DNA from: Streptomyces sp. NBC_00249
GTDB taxonomy: Bacteria > Actinomycetota > Actinomycetes > Streptomycetales > Streptomycetaceae
Reading direction: 5' to 3'
Length of the DNA stretch: 64,000 nt
NCBI RefSeq assembly: GCF_026342355.1
Contig: NZ_JAPEMV010000001.1
Location: forward strand, 1,116,001 to 1,180,000
The translations under genes and the position numbers were made by a program. Below are positions 55,012 to 63,101 of the stretch, one piece after another. The notes under the pieces were generated by a model that made no database searches, was not told where the DNA came from, and was given only the letters and a program-made list of their open reading frames with translations. Numbering within the stretch: the first letter of the stretch is position 1; the number at the start of each line of letters is the position of its first letter.

Positions 55012-56028
55012 TCAGGCGGTGGCGGGGATGCTGGGCGGGTTCAGCGCCGCCACCGGCCGGATGCCGCCGACGGGCCGGCCGCCGCCGGTCATCGGCTCGC
55101 CCTCGAACCCGGCGAGCAGCCGCGGCTCGACTCCCGCCCGGGCGAGGGCTGCGGCCGTCACCGGGATGCGCGCCCGGTCCGCCCCGTCGGCGATCTTCAC
55201 TGCGACGGCGCGGCCGTCTGGCAGCGCGGCCACCTGGACGCCCTCGAAGCCGTCCTTGGCCAGCAGCCCGGGCACCGCGCGCATCAGCTGGGCCGTGTCT
55301 CGCCCTGTGCCGGAGGCCATCTCCGGGTGGACGCGCAGCGCGTCCGCCACCCGGCGCCCGGCGGTGTCCGGACCGGCCGTGGCGATGCGGGCGGCGGCGC
55401 GGGCCAGGCCGTGCAGGGACACTGCGAACAGCGGGGCTCCGCAGCCGTCGACGGTGACGTTCGCGATGTGCTGGCCGGTGAGTTCCTCGACGACCTCGGC
55501 GATCGCCCTCTGAAGCGGGTGGCCCGGGTCGAGGTAGCTCTCCAGGGGCCAGCCGGCCAGCTTGCACAGGTACAGCATCGCCGCGTGCTTGCCGGAGCAG
55601 TTCTGGGCGAGCCGGGAAGGCCCGCGGCCCTCGCGCACCCAGGCATCCCGGACCGCCGGGGCGTACGGCACGTCGGGGACGTTGCGCAGGTCGTCCTCGG
55701 TGAGGCCGGCCAGTTCGAGGATCTGCCGGGTACCTGCGAGGTGGCGCTCCTCGCCGGAGTGGCTGCCCATCGAGAGGGAGAGCAGGGCGCCGTCGAGCGG
55801 CAGCCCGGCCCGCACCATGGCGAGGGCCTGGACCGGCTTGAGGGCTGAGCGCGGGTAGCAGGCGGCCTCGATGTCTCCGATGCTCAACCGGACGTCGCCA
55901 TTACCGCCGAGGACGACGACGGATCCGTAGTGGACTCCCTCGATCACGCCGCCCCGGGTGACGTGGGCGACGGGTGCGTGCTGGGGCTCGCGCATCGCGG
56001 GCGCGTCCGCGAGGAGACTCCTGCGCAT
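55012..56028 (-). CDS. L-asparaginase, Rhizobium-type (asparaginase II family)
   Basis: 338 aa from ATG 56028 (a GTG lies directly before it). The family is distinct from E. coli AnsA/AnsB: HVTRGGVIEGVHYGSVVV, RSALKPVQALAMV (Ser-x-x-Lys pair), SHSGEERHL, NCSGKHAAML and VDGCGAPLFAVSL. It hydrolyses asparagine to aspartate and ammonium in the cytoplasm. It lies between the permease and aspartase genes. Confidence 0.92.
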   Translation of the reverse strand: MRRSLLADAPAMREPQHAPVAHVTRGGVIEGVHYGSVVVLGGNGDVRLSIGDIEAACYPRSALKPVQALAMVRAGLPLDGALLSLSMGSHSGEERHLAGTRQILELAGLTEDDLRNVPDVPYAPAVRDAWVREGRGPSRLAQNCSGKHAAMLYLCKLAGWPLESYLDPGHPLQRAIAEVVEELTGQHIANVTVDGCGAPLFAVSLHGLARAAARIATAGPDTAGRRVADALRVHPEMASGTGRDTAQLMRAVPGLLAKDGFEGVQVAALPDGRAVAVKIADGADRARIPVTAAALARAGVEPRLLAGFEGEPMTGGGRPVGGIRPVAALNPPSIPATA

Positions 56029-56119
56029 CACTGCCTCGTTTGGTGGTGGGTTGCTGCTGACCGGGGTGGCCGGCGGCAGGCCCGGCCCGGGGGGGGGAAC
56101 GGGCCTGCCGCCGCCCGGC

Positions 56120-57559
56120 TCAGCCCTCGCTCTTCGCGGCGGCGCGCGCCACGCGGCCGCGGACGGCGTACCAGCCGGCGACCAGCGCCGCGGCGATCAG
56201 TGGCACGCACAGCACGGTGGTGCGCGCCGCTCCTCCGTCGGCGTACATGAGGACCAGGACGGAGGCGAGGAAGGCCAGCGTCACGAGTTCGGTCCACGGG
56301 GAGCCGGGCAGGCGGTAGGAGGGGCGGGTCAGTTCGCCGTCACGGGTCTTCCGCCAGAAGAGGAGGTGGCAGAGCATGATCATGCCCCAGGTGGCGAGGA
56401 TGCCGATGGCGGCCAGGTTGAGCACGATCTCGAACGCGTCCGCCGGAACGACGAAGTTGAGCCCGACGCCGAGGACGCACATGCCGCTGGTGAGCAGGAT
56501 GCCGCCGTAGGGCACCTGGGTGCGGCTCAGCCGGGCGGTGAAGCTCGGGGCGGAGCCGTTGACGGCCATCGAGCGCAGGATGCGGCCGGTGGAGTAGAGG
56601 CCGGAGTTGAGCGAGGACATGGCCGCGGTGAGAACGACCAGATTCATCACGTCGCCGGCCGCCGGGATGCCGATGTGGGAGAGCACGGTCACGAACGGGC
56701 TCTGGCCGGCGCTGTAGCTGTTCCACGGCATCAGCATCGACAGCAGGACGACCGAGCCGACGTAGAAGAGGCCGACGCGCCACATGATCGAGTTGATCGC
56801 CTTCGGCATGATCTCCTCGGGATTCTCGGTCTCACCGGCCGCGACTCCGACCAGCTCGACGGAGGCGTAGGCGAAGACGACGCCCTGGATGATCAGCAGC
56901 ATGGGCAGCAGGCCGTTGGGGAAGATCCCGCCGTTGTCGGTGATCAGGGACGGACCGGGCACGGCGTCGTCGATGGGGTGCCGGGTCACGAGGAAGAAGA
57001 TCCCGATGGCCATGAAGACGACCAGCGCGCCGACCTTGACGATGGCGAACCAGAACTCCAGTTCGCCGAAGATCCGCACCGAGATGAGGTTCACGGTGAG
57101 GACCACGGCCAGGGCTATGAGCGCGATCACCCACTGCGGGACGTCGGAGAACAGGCGCCAGTAATGGGTGTAGGTGGCGACGGCGGTGATGTCGGCGATG
57201 CCGGTGGTCGCCCAGTTGAGGAAGTACATCCAGCCCGCGGTGTACGCGCCCTTCTCCCCGAGGAACTCCCGGGCGTACGAGACGAAGGCGCCGGAGGACG
57301 GCCGGTACATGACGAGCTCGCCGAGCGCGCGTACGACGAGGAACGCGAAGATCCCGCAGACGGCGTAGGCGACGAACAGTGAGGGGCCGGCGTCGGCGAG
57401 GCGTCCGCCCGCGCCGAGGAAGAGCCCGGTGCCGATCGCACCCCCGATGGCGATCATGTTGACGTGCCGGGGTGTCAAGGACTTGCTGTAGCCGGTGTCC
57501 CCGGCGTCCACGTGACGGGTCGTGGGGCGCTTCTCGTCTTTGAGGAACTGCTCGCTCAC
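56120..57559 (-). CDS. Amino-acid permease, APC superfamily (asparagine permease-like)
   Basis: 479 aa. GTG 57559 overlaps the regulator stop (GTGA). Twelve TM helices are predicted. The N-terminal [30 protein letters not shown] is the AAT-family signature, and [22 protein letters not shown] is also typical. Next to asparaginase it most likely imports L-asparagine by proton symport. Confidence 0.92.
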   Translation of the reverse strand: MSEQFLKDEKRPTTRHVDAGDTGYSKSLTPRHVNMIAIGGAIGTGLFLGAGGRLADAGPSLFVAYAVCGIFAFLVVRALGELVMYRPSSGAFVSYAREFLGEKGAYTAGWMYFLNWATTGIADITAVATYTHYWRLFSDVPQWVIALIALAVVLTVNLISVRIFGELEFWFAIVKVGALVVFMAIGIFFLVTRHPIDDAVPGPSLITDNGGIFPNGLLPMLLIIQGVVFAYASVELVGVAAGETENPEEIMPKAINSIMWRVGLFYVGSVVLLSMLMPWNSYSAGQSPFVTVLSHIGIPAAGDVMNLVVLTAAMSSLNSGLYSTGRILRSMAVNGSAPSFTARLSRTQVPYGGILLTSGMCVLGVGLNFVVPADAFEIVLNLAAIGILATWGMIMLCHLLFWRKTRDGELTRPSYRLPGSPWTELVTLAFLASVLVLMYADGGAARTTVLCVPLIAAALVAGWYAVRGRVARAAAKSEG

Positions 57560-58287
57560 GCCTCGGGTCTGCCTTCCGTGGAGGTGGCCGCGCGCTGGGG
57601 GCGCACGATTTCTGTGAGGGTCGTCTCGACCCGCAGGAGGTGGTGGGACATGGCCTCCACCGCGTCGTGCTCGGAACCGTCGGCCAGCGCCTCGAGGATC
57701 GCCCGGTGCTCGCAGTTGGACTGCTCGCGCCGGCCGCCCAGTTCGTTGAGGAAGGTCGACTGACGCGCCAGTGCGTCGCGGATCTCCTCGATGACGCGGC
57801 GGAAGACGGGGTTGCGGGATGCCTCGGCCACCGCCAGGTGGAAGACGGTGTCCATCGCCACCCACGCGGTGGTGTCGGTCTCCTGCTCCATCCGGTCGAG
57901 CAGATGGCCCAGATGGTCCAGGTCCTCCGGGGTGCGGCGCAGCGCGGCGTACCCGGCGACCGGGATCTCGACGTGCCGGCGCACCTCCAGCAGGTCGCTG
58001 GCGACGTAGTCGCCGAAGGTGGGGTCCTCGACCGTGTTCGCCAGGACGAACGTGCCCTTGCCGCTCTTGGAGGCGGTCAGGCCGATGGCTTGGAGGGCTC
58101 GGAGCGCCTCCCGCAGCACGGGCCGGCTGACCTCCAGGGTCCGGCACAACTCGGCTTCGGAGGGGAGCTTGTCGCCCACGACGTACTCACCGCGCTCGAT
58201 GGCGCTGCGCAGGTGGCCGAAGACCGCTTCCATCGCGCTGACGCGCCGCGGGGCCTGGCCACCTGTCTGGCTGTCTGACAGGTTCAC
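57556..58287 (-). CDS. GntR-family regulator, FadR subfamily
   Basis: 243 aa from GTG 58287. The N-terminal winged HTH is [45 protein letters not shown]. The all-helical FCD effector domain has metal-ligand acids and His residues ([26 protein letters not shown]). It probably controls this operon in response to an amino acid or carboxylate. A palindrome lies 28-41 bp upstream. Confidence 0.9.
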   Translation of the reverse strand: MNLSDSQTGGQAPRRVSAMEAVFGHLRSAIERGEYVVGDKLPSEAELCRTLEVSRPVLREALRALQAIGLTASKSGKGTFVLANTVEDPTFGDYVASDLLEVRRHVEIPVAGYAALRRTPEDLDHLGHLLDRMEQETDTTAWVAMDTVFHLAVAEASRNPVFRRVIEEIRDALARQSTFLNELGGRREQSNCEHRAILEALADGSEHDAVEAMSHHLLRVETTLTEIVRPQRAATSTEGRPEA

Positions 58288-58314
58288 GGTGTGATCCTGA
58301 TGGGTGCGCCGGAG

Positions 58315-58328
58315 GGTGTCAAGACACC
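58315..58328. promoter_or_regulatory. Putative FadR-type operator overlapping the upstream gene's stop
   Basis: GGTGTC-AA-GACACC lies 28 nt upstream of the regulator start. It includes the stop codon of the C26 gene (58319-58321), so it could control an internal promoter of the operon. Confidence 0.5.
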
Positions 58329-59113
58329 TGTGTCGGGAAAGTCCGGCCCGGCGAGTTTCGTACCGTGCGCACTTTCCGTCCTGCCACCGAAGCCGCCCGA
58401 TCGGTGTCTGCGGCGGAACCGGCGGCATCCACCAGGGCGTGCACCACCGGCGTGTCGACACCCATCTCCGGATGCCACTGGACGCCCACGGCGAAGCGGT
58501 GCCGGCTGCTCTCGATCGCCTCGACGGTGCCGTCCGCCGCACGGGCTGCCACGATGAACCCGGAGCCGAGGCGATCCACGGCCTGATGATGGTGCGTGGC
58601 GACCTCGCGGGTCCCCGGCAGGAGGGCGCCGATCCGGGTCCCCGGCGCGGTGGTGACGGTGTGGGCACAGAAGTGGCCCCGGTAGGGGTTGTGGCCGTGA
58701 TGGCCCACCCTGTCGGGCAGGTGCTGGATGAGGGTGCCTCCGGCGTGTACGTTCATCAGCTGCATACCCCGGCACACTCCGAGCACGGGTATGTCGCGGG
58801 CGAGACCGGCGGCCAGTACAGCCTGCTCCCACCGGTCGCGCTCGCGGACCGGCGGCCCCGTGCGCGGGTGGGGCCGGGCGCCGTACAGGGCGGGATCCAC
58901 GTCCTCGCCTCCCGTCAGGACGATCGCGTCCAGACGTGCGACCACATCCGCCGCTGCCGACGGGGCGTCCGGCGGCAGCAGGACGGCCCGGCCGCCCGCG
59001 GCCTGGATACAGCCGGCGTAGGCCGCAGGCAGCACTGCGGCGGGCAGGTCCCACTCGCCCCACCGGGCGTCGGCCAGGTAGGTGGTGAGTCCGATGAGTG
59101 GTGGCTGGGGCAT
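58319..59113 (-). CDS. Class I glutamine amidotransferase-like hydrolase (peptidase C26, PuuD-like)
   Basis: 264 aa. ATG 59113 has AAAGGAAG upstream. It has the catalytic Cys in VLGVCRGMQLMNV and His in GVQWHPE followed by Glu, completing the Cys-His-Glu triad. Family members cleave gamma-glutamyl amides such as gamma-glutamyl-GABA. It is first in the asparagine/aspartate operon and divergent from LysR. The substrate here is probably a gamma-glutamyl or related amide. Confidence 0.88.
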   Translation of the reverse strand: MPQPPLIGLTTYLADARWGEWDLPAAVLPAAYAGCIQAAGGRAVLLPPDAPSAAADVVARLDAIVLTGGEDVDPALYGARPHPRTGPPVRERDRWEQAVLAAGLARDIPVLGVCRGMQLMNVHAGGTLIQHLPDRVGHHGHNPYRGHFCAHTVTTAPGTRIGALLPGTREVATHHHQAVDRLGSGFIVAARAADGTVEAIESSRHRFAVGVQWHPEMGVDTPVVHALVDAAGSAADTDRAASVAGRKVRTVRNSPGRTFPTQVS

Positions 59114-59298
59114 ACCACTTCCTTTCAGGGCGTGAGGGGTGATCGTCGACGGCCGGGTGCACACCCGCCCCGCCGGACGTCCCCGGCCACGGCGGGCTGC
59201 GGCAGAAAAGGCGGACGGGGCGGACGGGGCACTGGCGGAGGGCGCCCCGGCGACAAGGTGGAGGGGCGGTCACGATCCGGGAGCGCGGGCTTGCGTTT

Positions 59299-59317
59299 TT
59301 CTTGCCGCGAGCAAGAA
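59299..59317. promoter_or_regulatory. LysR-type binding site
   Basis: TTCTTGC and GCAAGAA arms with a 5-nt spacer lie in the gap between the divergent C26 and LysR genes (59114-59370), placed for control of both promoters. Confidence 0.65.
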
Positions 59318-59370
59318 TCCTGCTGGCGTTCATCCGCAATCACAAGAAAACACATCTTCGCGACAGATAA

Positions 59371-60294
59371 GTGAGCCTTAACTCCGTGCACGGACTCGAC
59401 CCCCGTCTGCTCGCCACCCTCGAAGCCGTCGTGCGGCACGGCTCCTTCAACGCCGCCGCACGCGAGCTCGGCTACAGCGCGCCCGCGGTCTCCCAGCAGA
59501 TCGCCGAACTCGAACGCCGCGCGGGCCTGAGAGTGCTGGAGCGCCGGCCCGTGCGCGCCACACCGGCCGGCGAAGTCCTTCTCGACGCCGAGCAGGCCGT
59601 CCGCAACGCGTTGGCGACGGCATCGGTGGAACTCGACGCCATGCGCGCGGGTACGGCCGGACGGATCCGCCTCGGCGCCTTCGCCTCGGCCGCCACCAGC
59701 ATCGTTCCGCAAGCGCTGGCCCAACTCCACGCGACCTACCCCCACCTGCAGGTCAGCCTCAGCCAGCTGGAACCCGAGGCCTGCTACAACCGGCTCAAGC
59801 GGGGGGACATGGACCTGGCCCTCAGCTACGACTACGACTTCATCCCCGTCCCGCCACCCCGGATGCTGCGCCGGACGCTGGTCGCACGGGATCCGGTGGT
59901 GGCCGTGGTCCCGGCACACCACCGCCTGGCCGACAGGGAGGTCATCGACCTGGCCAGCCTCGCGTCCGAGACCTGGATCGCGGCTCCGGAGGCCGCACTG
60001 CGCCTGGAACTGCTTTCCCAGATGGCCAAGACGCCTGGCTTCCAGGCCCGCCTGCAATACGAGGGGGACGACTTCAACACCGTGCTCGGCTTCGTGGCCG
60101 CAGGCCTGTGCGTGACCGTCATGCCGCAACTCGCCCTGCCCCGCGCCAACACCCAGGTCGTGGCCCGCCCCCTGGCCGAGCCGCAGTTGACGCGCTTCAT
60201 CTACGCCGTCCGCATCGACACCCGGCACGCCCCGCGCGCCGTCCTGGACCTGGAGCAGATGCTCGCCGCGCAAGCGCTGGCCGCGCTCGCATGA
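59371..60294 (+). CDS. LysR-family regulator
   Basis: 307 aa from GTG 59371. The N-terminal HTH (FNAAARELGYSAPAVSQQIAELER) is followed by a two-lobed effector domain. It probably activates the divergent asparagine/aspartate operon through the palindrome at 59299. The operon thus has two regulators, this one and the internal FadR type. Confidence 0.91.
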   Translation: MSLNSVHGLDPRLLATLEAVVRHGSFNAAARELGYSAPAVSQQIAELERRAGLRVLERRPVRATPAGEVLLDAEQAVRNALATASVELDAMRAGTAGRIRLGAFASAATSIVPQALAQLHATYPHLQVSLSQLEPEACYNRLKRGDMDLALSYDYDFIPVPPPRMLRRTLVARDPVVAVVPAHHRLADREVIDLASLASETWIAAPEAALRLELLSQMAKTPGFQARLQYEGDDFNTVLGFVAAGLCVTVMPQLALPRANTQVVARPLAEPQLTRFIYAVRIDTRHAPRAVLDLEQMLAAQALAALA

Positions 60295-60503
60295 GGCTGC
60301 GGCGGGCAGCTACCGGAGGTGAACGGAGCGTGAATCCACGCGAAATGCGCCAAGTTGACGGCGGCCGCACGCGCGTAGACCGGGTGATGACGCCAGGTCT
60401 CCCGGCTGTCCGACTACCGGACGCGGTGGCTGAAAGTTAAACTATTGTGTGATGGGCGCCCTACGTTTGCGGTGGTTGACGTTCCATCGAGAGGAAACCC
60501 CTC

Positions 60504-61817
60504 ATGACCGCCGCCGACAGTGCGCCGCGAACGGCCCGCGTCCTCACCGGCTACCGCCCCGAGGACGGCTTCATGGCCGTGGAGCTGGACCCGCCTCCGG
60601 GCGAGTACGTATGGCACGACGAGCATGCCGAGCAGCAGGAGCAGCGCTACGGCCCGGGTGCGGGCTACCACCAGTGGCTGGCAGTGGACGCACGCGACGG
60701 CGCCGTATGGTTCGGCGACATCGACTGGCGGGCCCCGTCCGAAGACCTCGGCAGCCAACTCCCCGGCCTCCCCCGCAGGGCACTCGGCGACGGGGCCGTC
60801 CCGGCCTCCGGAAGCATGGTGCAGCTGCTCGGCCACCTGACCCATGACGAACAGCGCGGCTGCTCCTGGCGCTTCTTCACCGCTGAGGAACTGCACGCGC
60901 TCGCCCTGCGCATACTCCCCGCCGTGCAGCGGCTCGTGGACTCCATCCACCGCATCGGACCGGACGACGAACTGGAGTGGTCGGCCGAGGCCGCCACCGC
61001 CTGGGACGACATCGAGCAGGCCGCGACACACACCTTCGACCCCTCCGGCGATCTCCGCTGGCCCAGGCTGCGCACGACACCGATCCCTGCCTGGCGTGTC
61101 GAGGTCGGCGCGTTCCTCGCCATGAACCCCGGTCTGTGCGATCCCTCCTGGGGCCGGGCCACGGACGCGGAACTCGATGCCTACGCCGACTACAGTCCCG
61201 AGAGCGGCTATGGCGGTGTACCGGGGCGGATGTGCCGCGCCGCCGACCGGCAGATCGAGGACGGTTTCACTTTCTACGGCCACCGTGCCGCCCTGTACGC
61301 CTACCGCGCGCAGGCGTGCGGCGACCGTGTTCCGACAGACGCCCGCGTCTGGCTGGAGACGACAGAGGCGGGTCGGGGCACCTGGGAAGCGGCCAAGCCC
61401 CCCGGGGCCACCCTCGCCGACGTCCCCGACTGCGTGCTGGCGGCCTTGGCCGAAGGGTTCCAGAACTCCGCGCACGAGGAGGGTCTGGTCCTGACGGGCC
61501 TGGACGCCCATCTGCGCCGGTTGCGCGCCGAGGAACGCTCCGCCGTCGACCAGCAGCTCGTCCGCGAAGCCGAGGAAGTCGAACGCCTCGAGAACATGCT
61601 CAAGGATTTCCGCGCGGCACGGAACCGCACCGTGACACGGATCCTGGCCTGGTCCGATGGGCGCAGCGACGGGGAAATCGCCCGCCTGGCGTCCATGCCC
61701 GACGACTACGTCAGCGACTGGCGGGCCCGCCTGACCGACGAACAGACGACGGCCACACCCGCAACCCGTCGAGCGCCACGGCCGTCCGTAGACCGAGGCG
61801 ACGGCCCGGGGCCTTGA
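60504..61817 (+). CDS. Unrecognised 437-aa protein
   Basis: ATG 60504 with GAGAGGAAA upstream. It is soluble, acidic and Trp-rich. An N-terminal region includes GYHQWLAVDARDGAVWFGDIDW. The middle has several short Trp-containing motifs. The C-terminal 100 residues are strongly helical with a coiled-coil-like stretch (EVERLENMLKDFRAARN) followed by a possible HTH (GRSDGEIARLASMPDDYVSDW). I know no family. It is a lone gene in the island and may be a regulator or a defence/cargo protein. Confidence 0.75.
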   Translation: MTAADSAPRTARVLTGYRPEDGFMAVELDPPPGEYVWHDEHAEQQEQRYGPGAGYHQWLAVDARDGAVWFGDIDWRAPSEDLGSQLPGLPRRALGDGAVPASGSMVQLLGHLTHDEQRGCSWRFFTAEELHALALRILPAVQRLVDSIHRIGPDDELEWSAEAATAWDDIEQAATHTFDPSGDLRWPRLRTTPIPAWRVEVGAFLAMNPGLCDPSWGRATDAELDAYADYSPESGYGGVPGRMCRAADRQIEDGFTFYGHRAALYAYRAQACGDRVPTDARVWLETTEAGRGTWEAAKPPGATLADVPDCVLAALAEGFQNSAHEEGLVLTGLDAHLRRLRAEERSAVDQQLVREAEEVERLENMLKDFRAARNRTVTRILAWSDGRSDGEIARLASMPDDYVSDWRARLTDEQTTATPATRRAPRPSVDRGDGPGP

Positions 61818-61939
61818 GCTGGTGCCGCCGGCCCGCTGCGAGTACCGCTGCGCGGGGTAGCCGGAGCCGGACCTGAAGGCACTGGTCGCGGCGGCCTCGG
61901 GAGCGCGGTGGTCGCCTGTGTTCGCACCCTGGAAGCGTC

Positions 61940-62332
61940 CGAGTCGGCAACCGCCGAGGCGGAGCCGAGTTCGTGCCCGGCCTCGCGCTGGGCGGCCGAC
62001 AGAAACGGCATCACGGCCAGGGACAGAGCGGCGAGCACGATGCCGGGGATGGACCGCTCGGCCTCTCCGGTGCCAGAGAGCGGCAGGACGGCGTCGACGG
62101 CGACGTACGTGGCGAGCGCGAAGAACGAGAAGGCGATGATCCGTAGGATGGTCTCCTCCCGTGCCTCGCGGACAGCGTGGTCGCGGCCGGAGAACTGCCA
62201 GGCGACCGCGGCGGCCGAGGAGACCTCCTCGACAACGTTGTAGGGGATGGTGGCCGCGACCAGCAGCTGTATCCGCTTCGCGAGGGCGTCACGGCGGGCC
62301 GGGGCCGGGCCAATGGATATCTCCGCAGCCAT
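61940..62332 (-). pseudogene. Degraded cation-efflux (CDF-like) transporter
   Basis: ATG 62332 starts EISIGPAPARRDALAKRIQLLVAAT, as in actinobacterial cation transporters paired with CmtR. After TIPYNVVE it jumps to EVSSAAAVAWQFSGRDHAVREARE, missing a stretch of about 25 residues covering one TM helix. Homology stops at SAVADS, without the last TM pair, though the frame stays open to 61706. It is non-functional as a transporter. It is 1 nt past the original stop of the ArsR/CmtR gene. Confidence 0.7.
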
Positions 62333-62363
62333 CTCAACAGCAACCCTTCTCCTCGGCGTCCGC

Positions 62364-62669
62364 TCACGCACGGTCGGCCTCGACGGCGACCACGGCGGTG
62401 CGCAAGTCGTCCAGGGCGTGGCCGAGGCGCTCGTCGGCGAGTTCGTAGCGGGTGCGGCGGCCGACCGGGACCGTGACGACAAGACCGCAGTCGCGCAGGC
62501 AGGCCGGGTGGTTCGACAGCCGGGTCCGGGAGATGCCCAGCGGGTCGGCCAGCTCGGCGGGATGGGCCGGAGCCTGGCACAGGGCGAGCAGGATGCGGCA
62601 GCGGATCGGGTCGGCGAGGGCGCGGCCGAACCGCGCCAGCACCTCGATGTCGGAGGCGATTGTCAGCAC
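62364..62669 (-). CDS. ArsR-family CmtR-like metal sensor, truncated at a UGA in place of a Cys codon
   Basis: 101 aa from GTG 62669. It has a winged HTH with LADPLGISRTRLSNHPACLRDCGLVV; the CxxxC pair corresponds to two of the three CmtR metal ligands. The stop (62364-62366) follows EADRA. Directly after it, in frame, come Ala-Asp-Ala-Glu-Glu-Lys-Gly-Cys-Cys and a second stop at 62334, the normal end of such proteins. UGA stands where family members have the third Cys ligand. It is probably a recent nonsense change alongside decay of the transporter. Confidence 0.8.
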   Translation of the reverse strand: MLTIASDIEVLARFGRALADPIRCRILLALCQAPAHPAELADPLGISRTRLSNHPACLRDCGLVVTVPVGRRTRYELADERLGHALDDLRTAVVAVEADRA

Positions 62670-62719
62670 CTACGGGACGGTCCGCTTCGAGATCCCGATT
62701 CCCGTCGTGCCCGCCGCCG

Positions 62720-63101
62720 GCCGATTCGGCAGCTAGCCACTTCTCCTGCGGGGCCGCCCGAGTACGTCGTCACCCATGCGCGGCACGTGCCCGTACGGCG
62801 TGCTGCTGACCACGCTGGCGCTGCTCGTATCGCCCCCCAAGATCCGGAGACCATTCGCGGGCCAGGAGGCGGGAACTTGGCCCAGCGTCCGCCATTATGG
62901 CTGGTCAGCCTGGTGCGGCGTCTGTACCGCCAGCAGACGAAGCATCTCCTGGGCGTCTGCGGAGGTAAGTCAAGGCGCTGCCCTTGGCGCAAAGACAAGG
63001 GGAAGGCGCAGGTCACACGGGGCGCATGTGTCGTGGTGGTCGCAGATGGCCGCACGAGCTGGAGGTGTCGACCTTTCCTCCGCCTCCTGGAGGCGATCTT
63101 C
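62720..63101. other. Region without a supportable gene
   Basis: Open frames exist on both strands but none shows a recognised motif, a good start or consistent codon bias. It may contain decayed island sequence upstream of the integrase. Confidence 0.5.
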
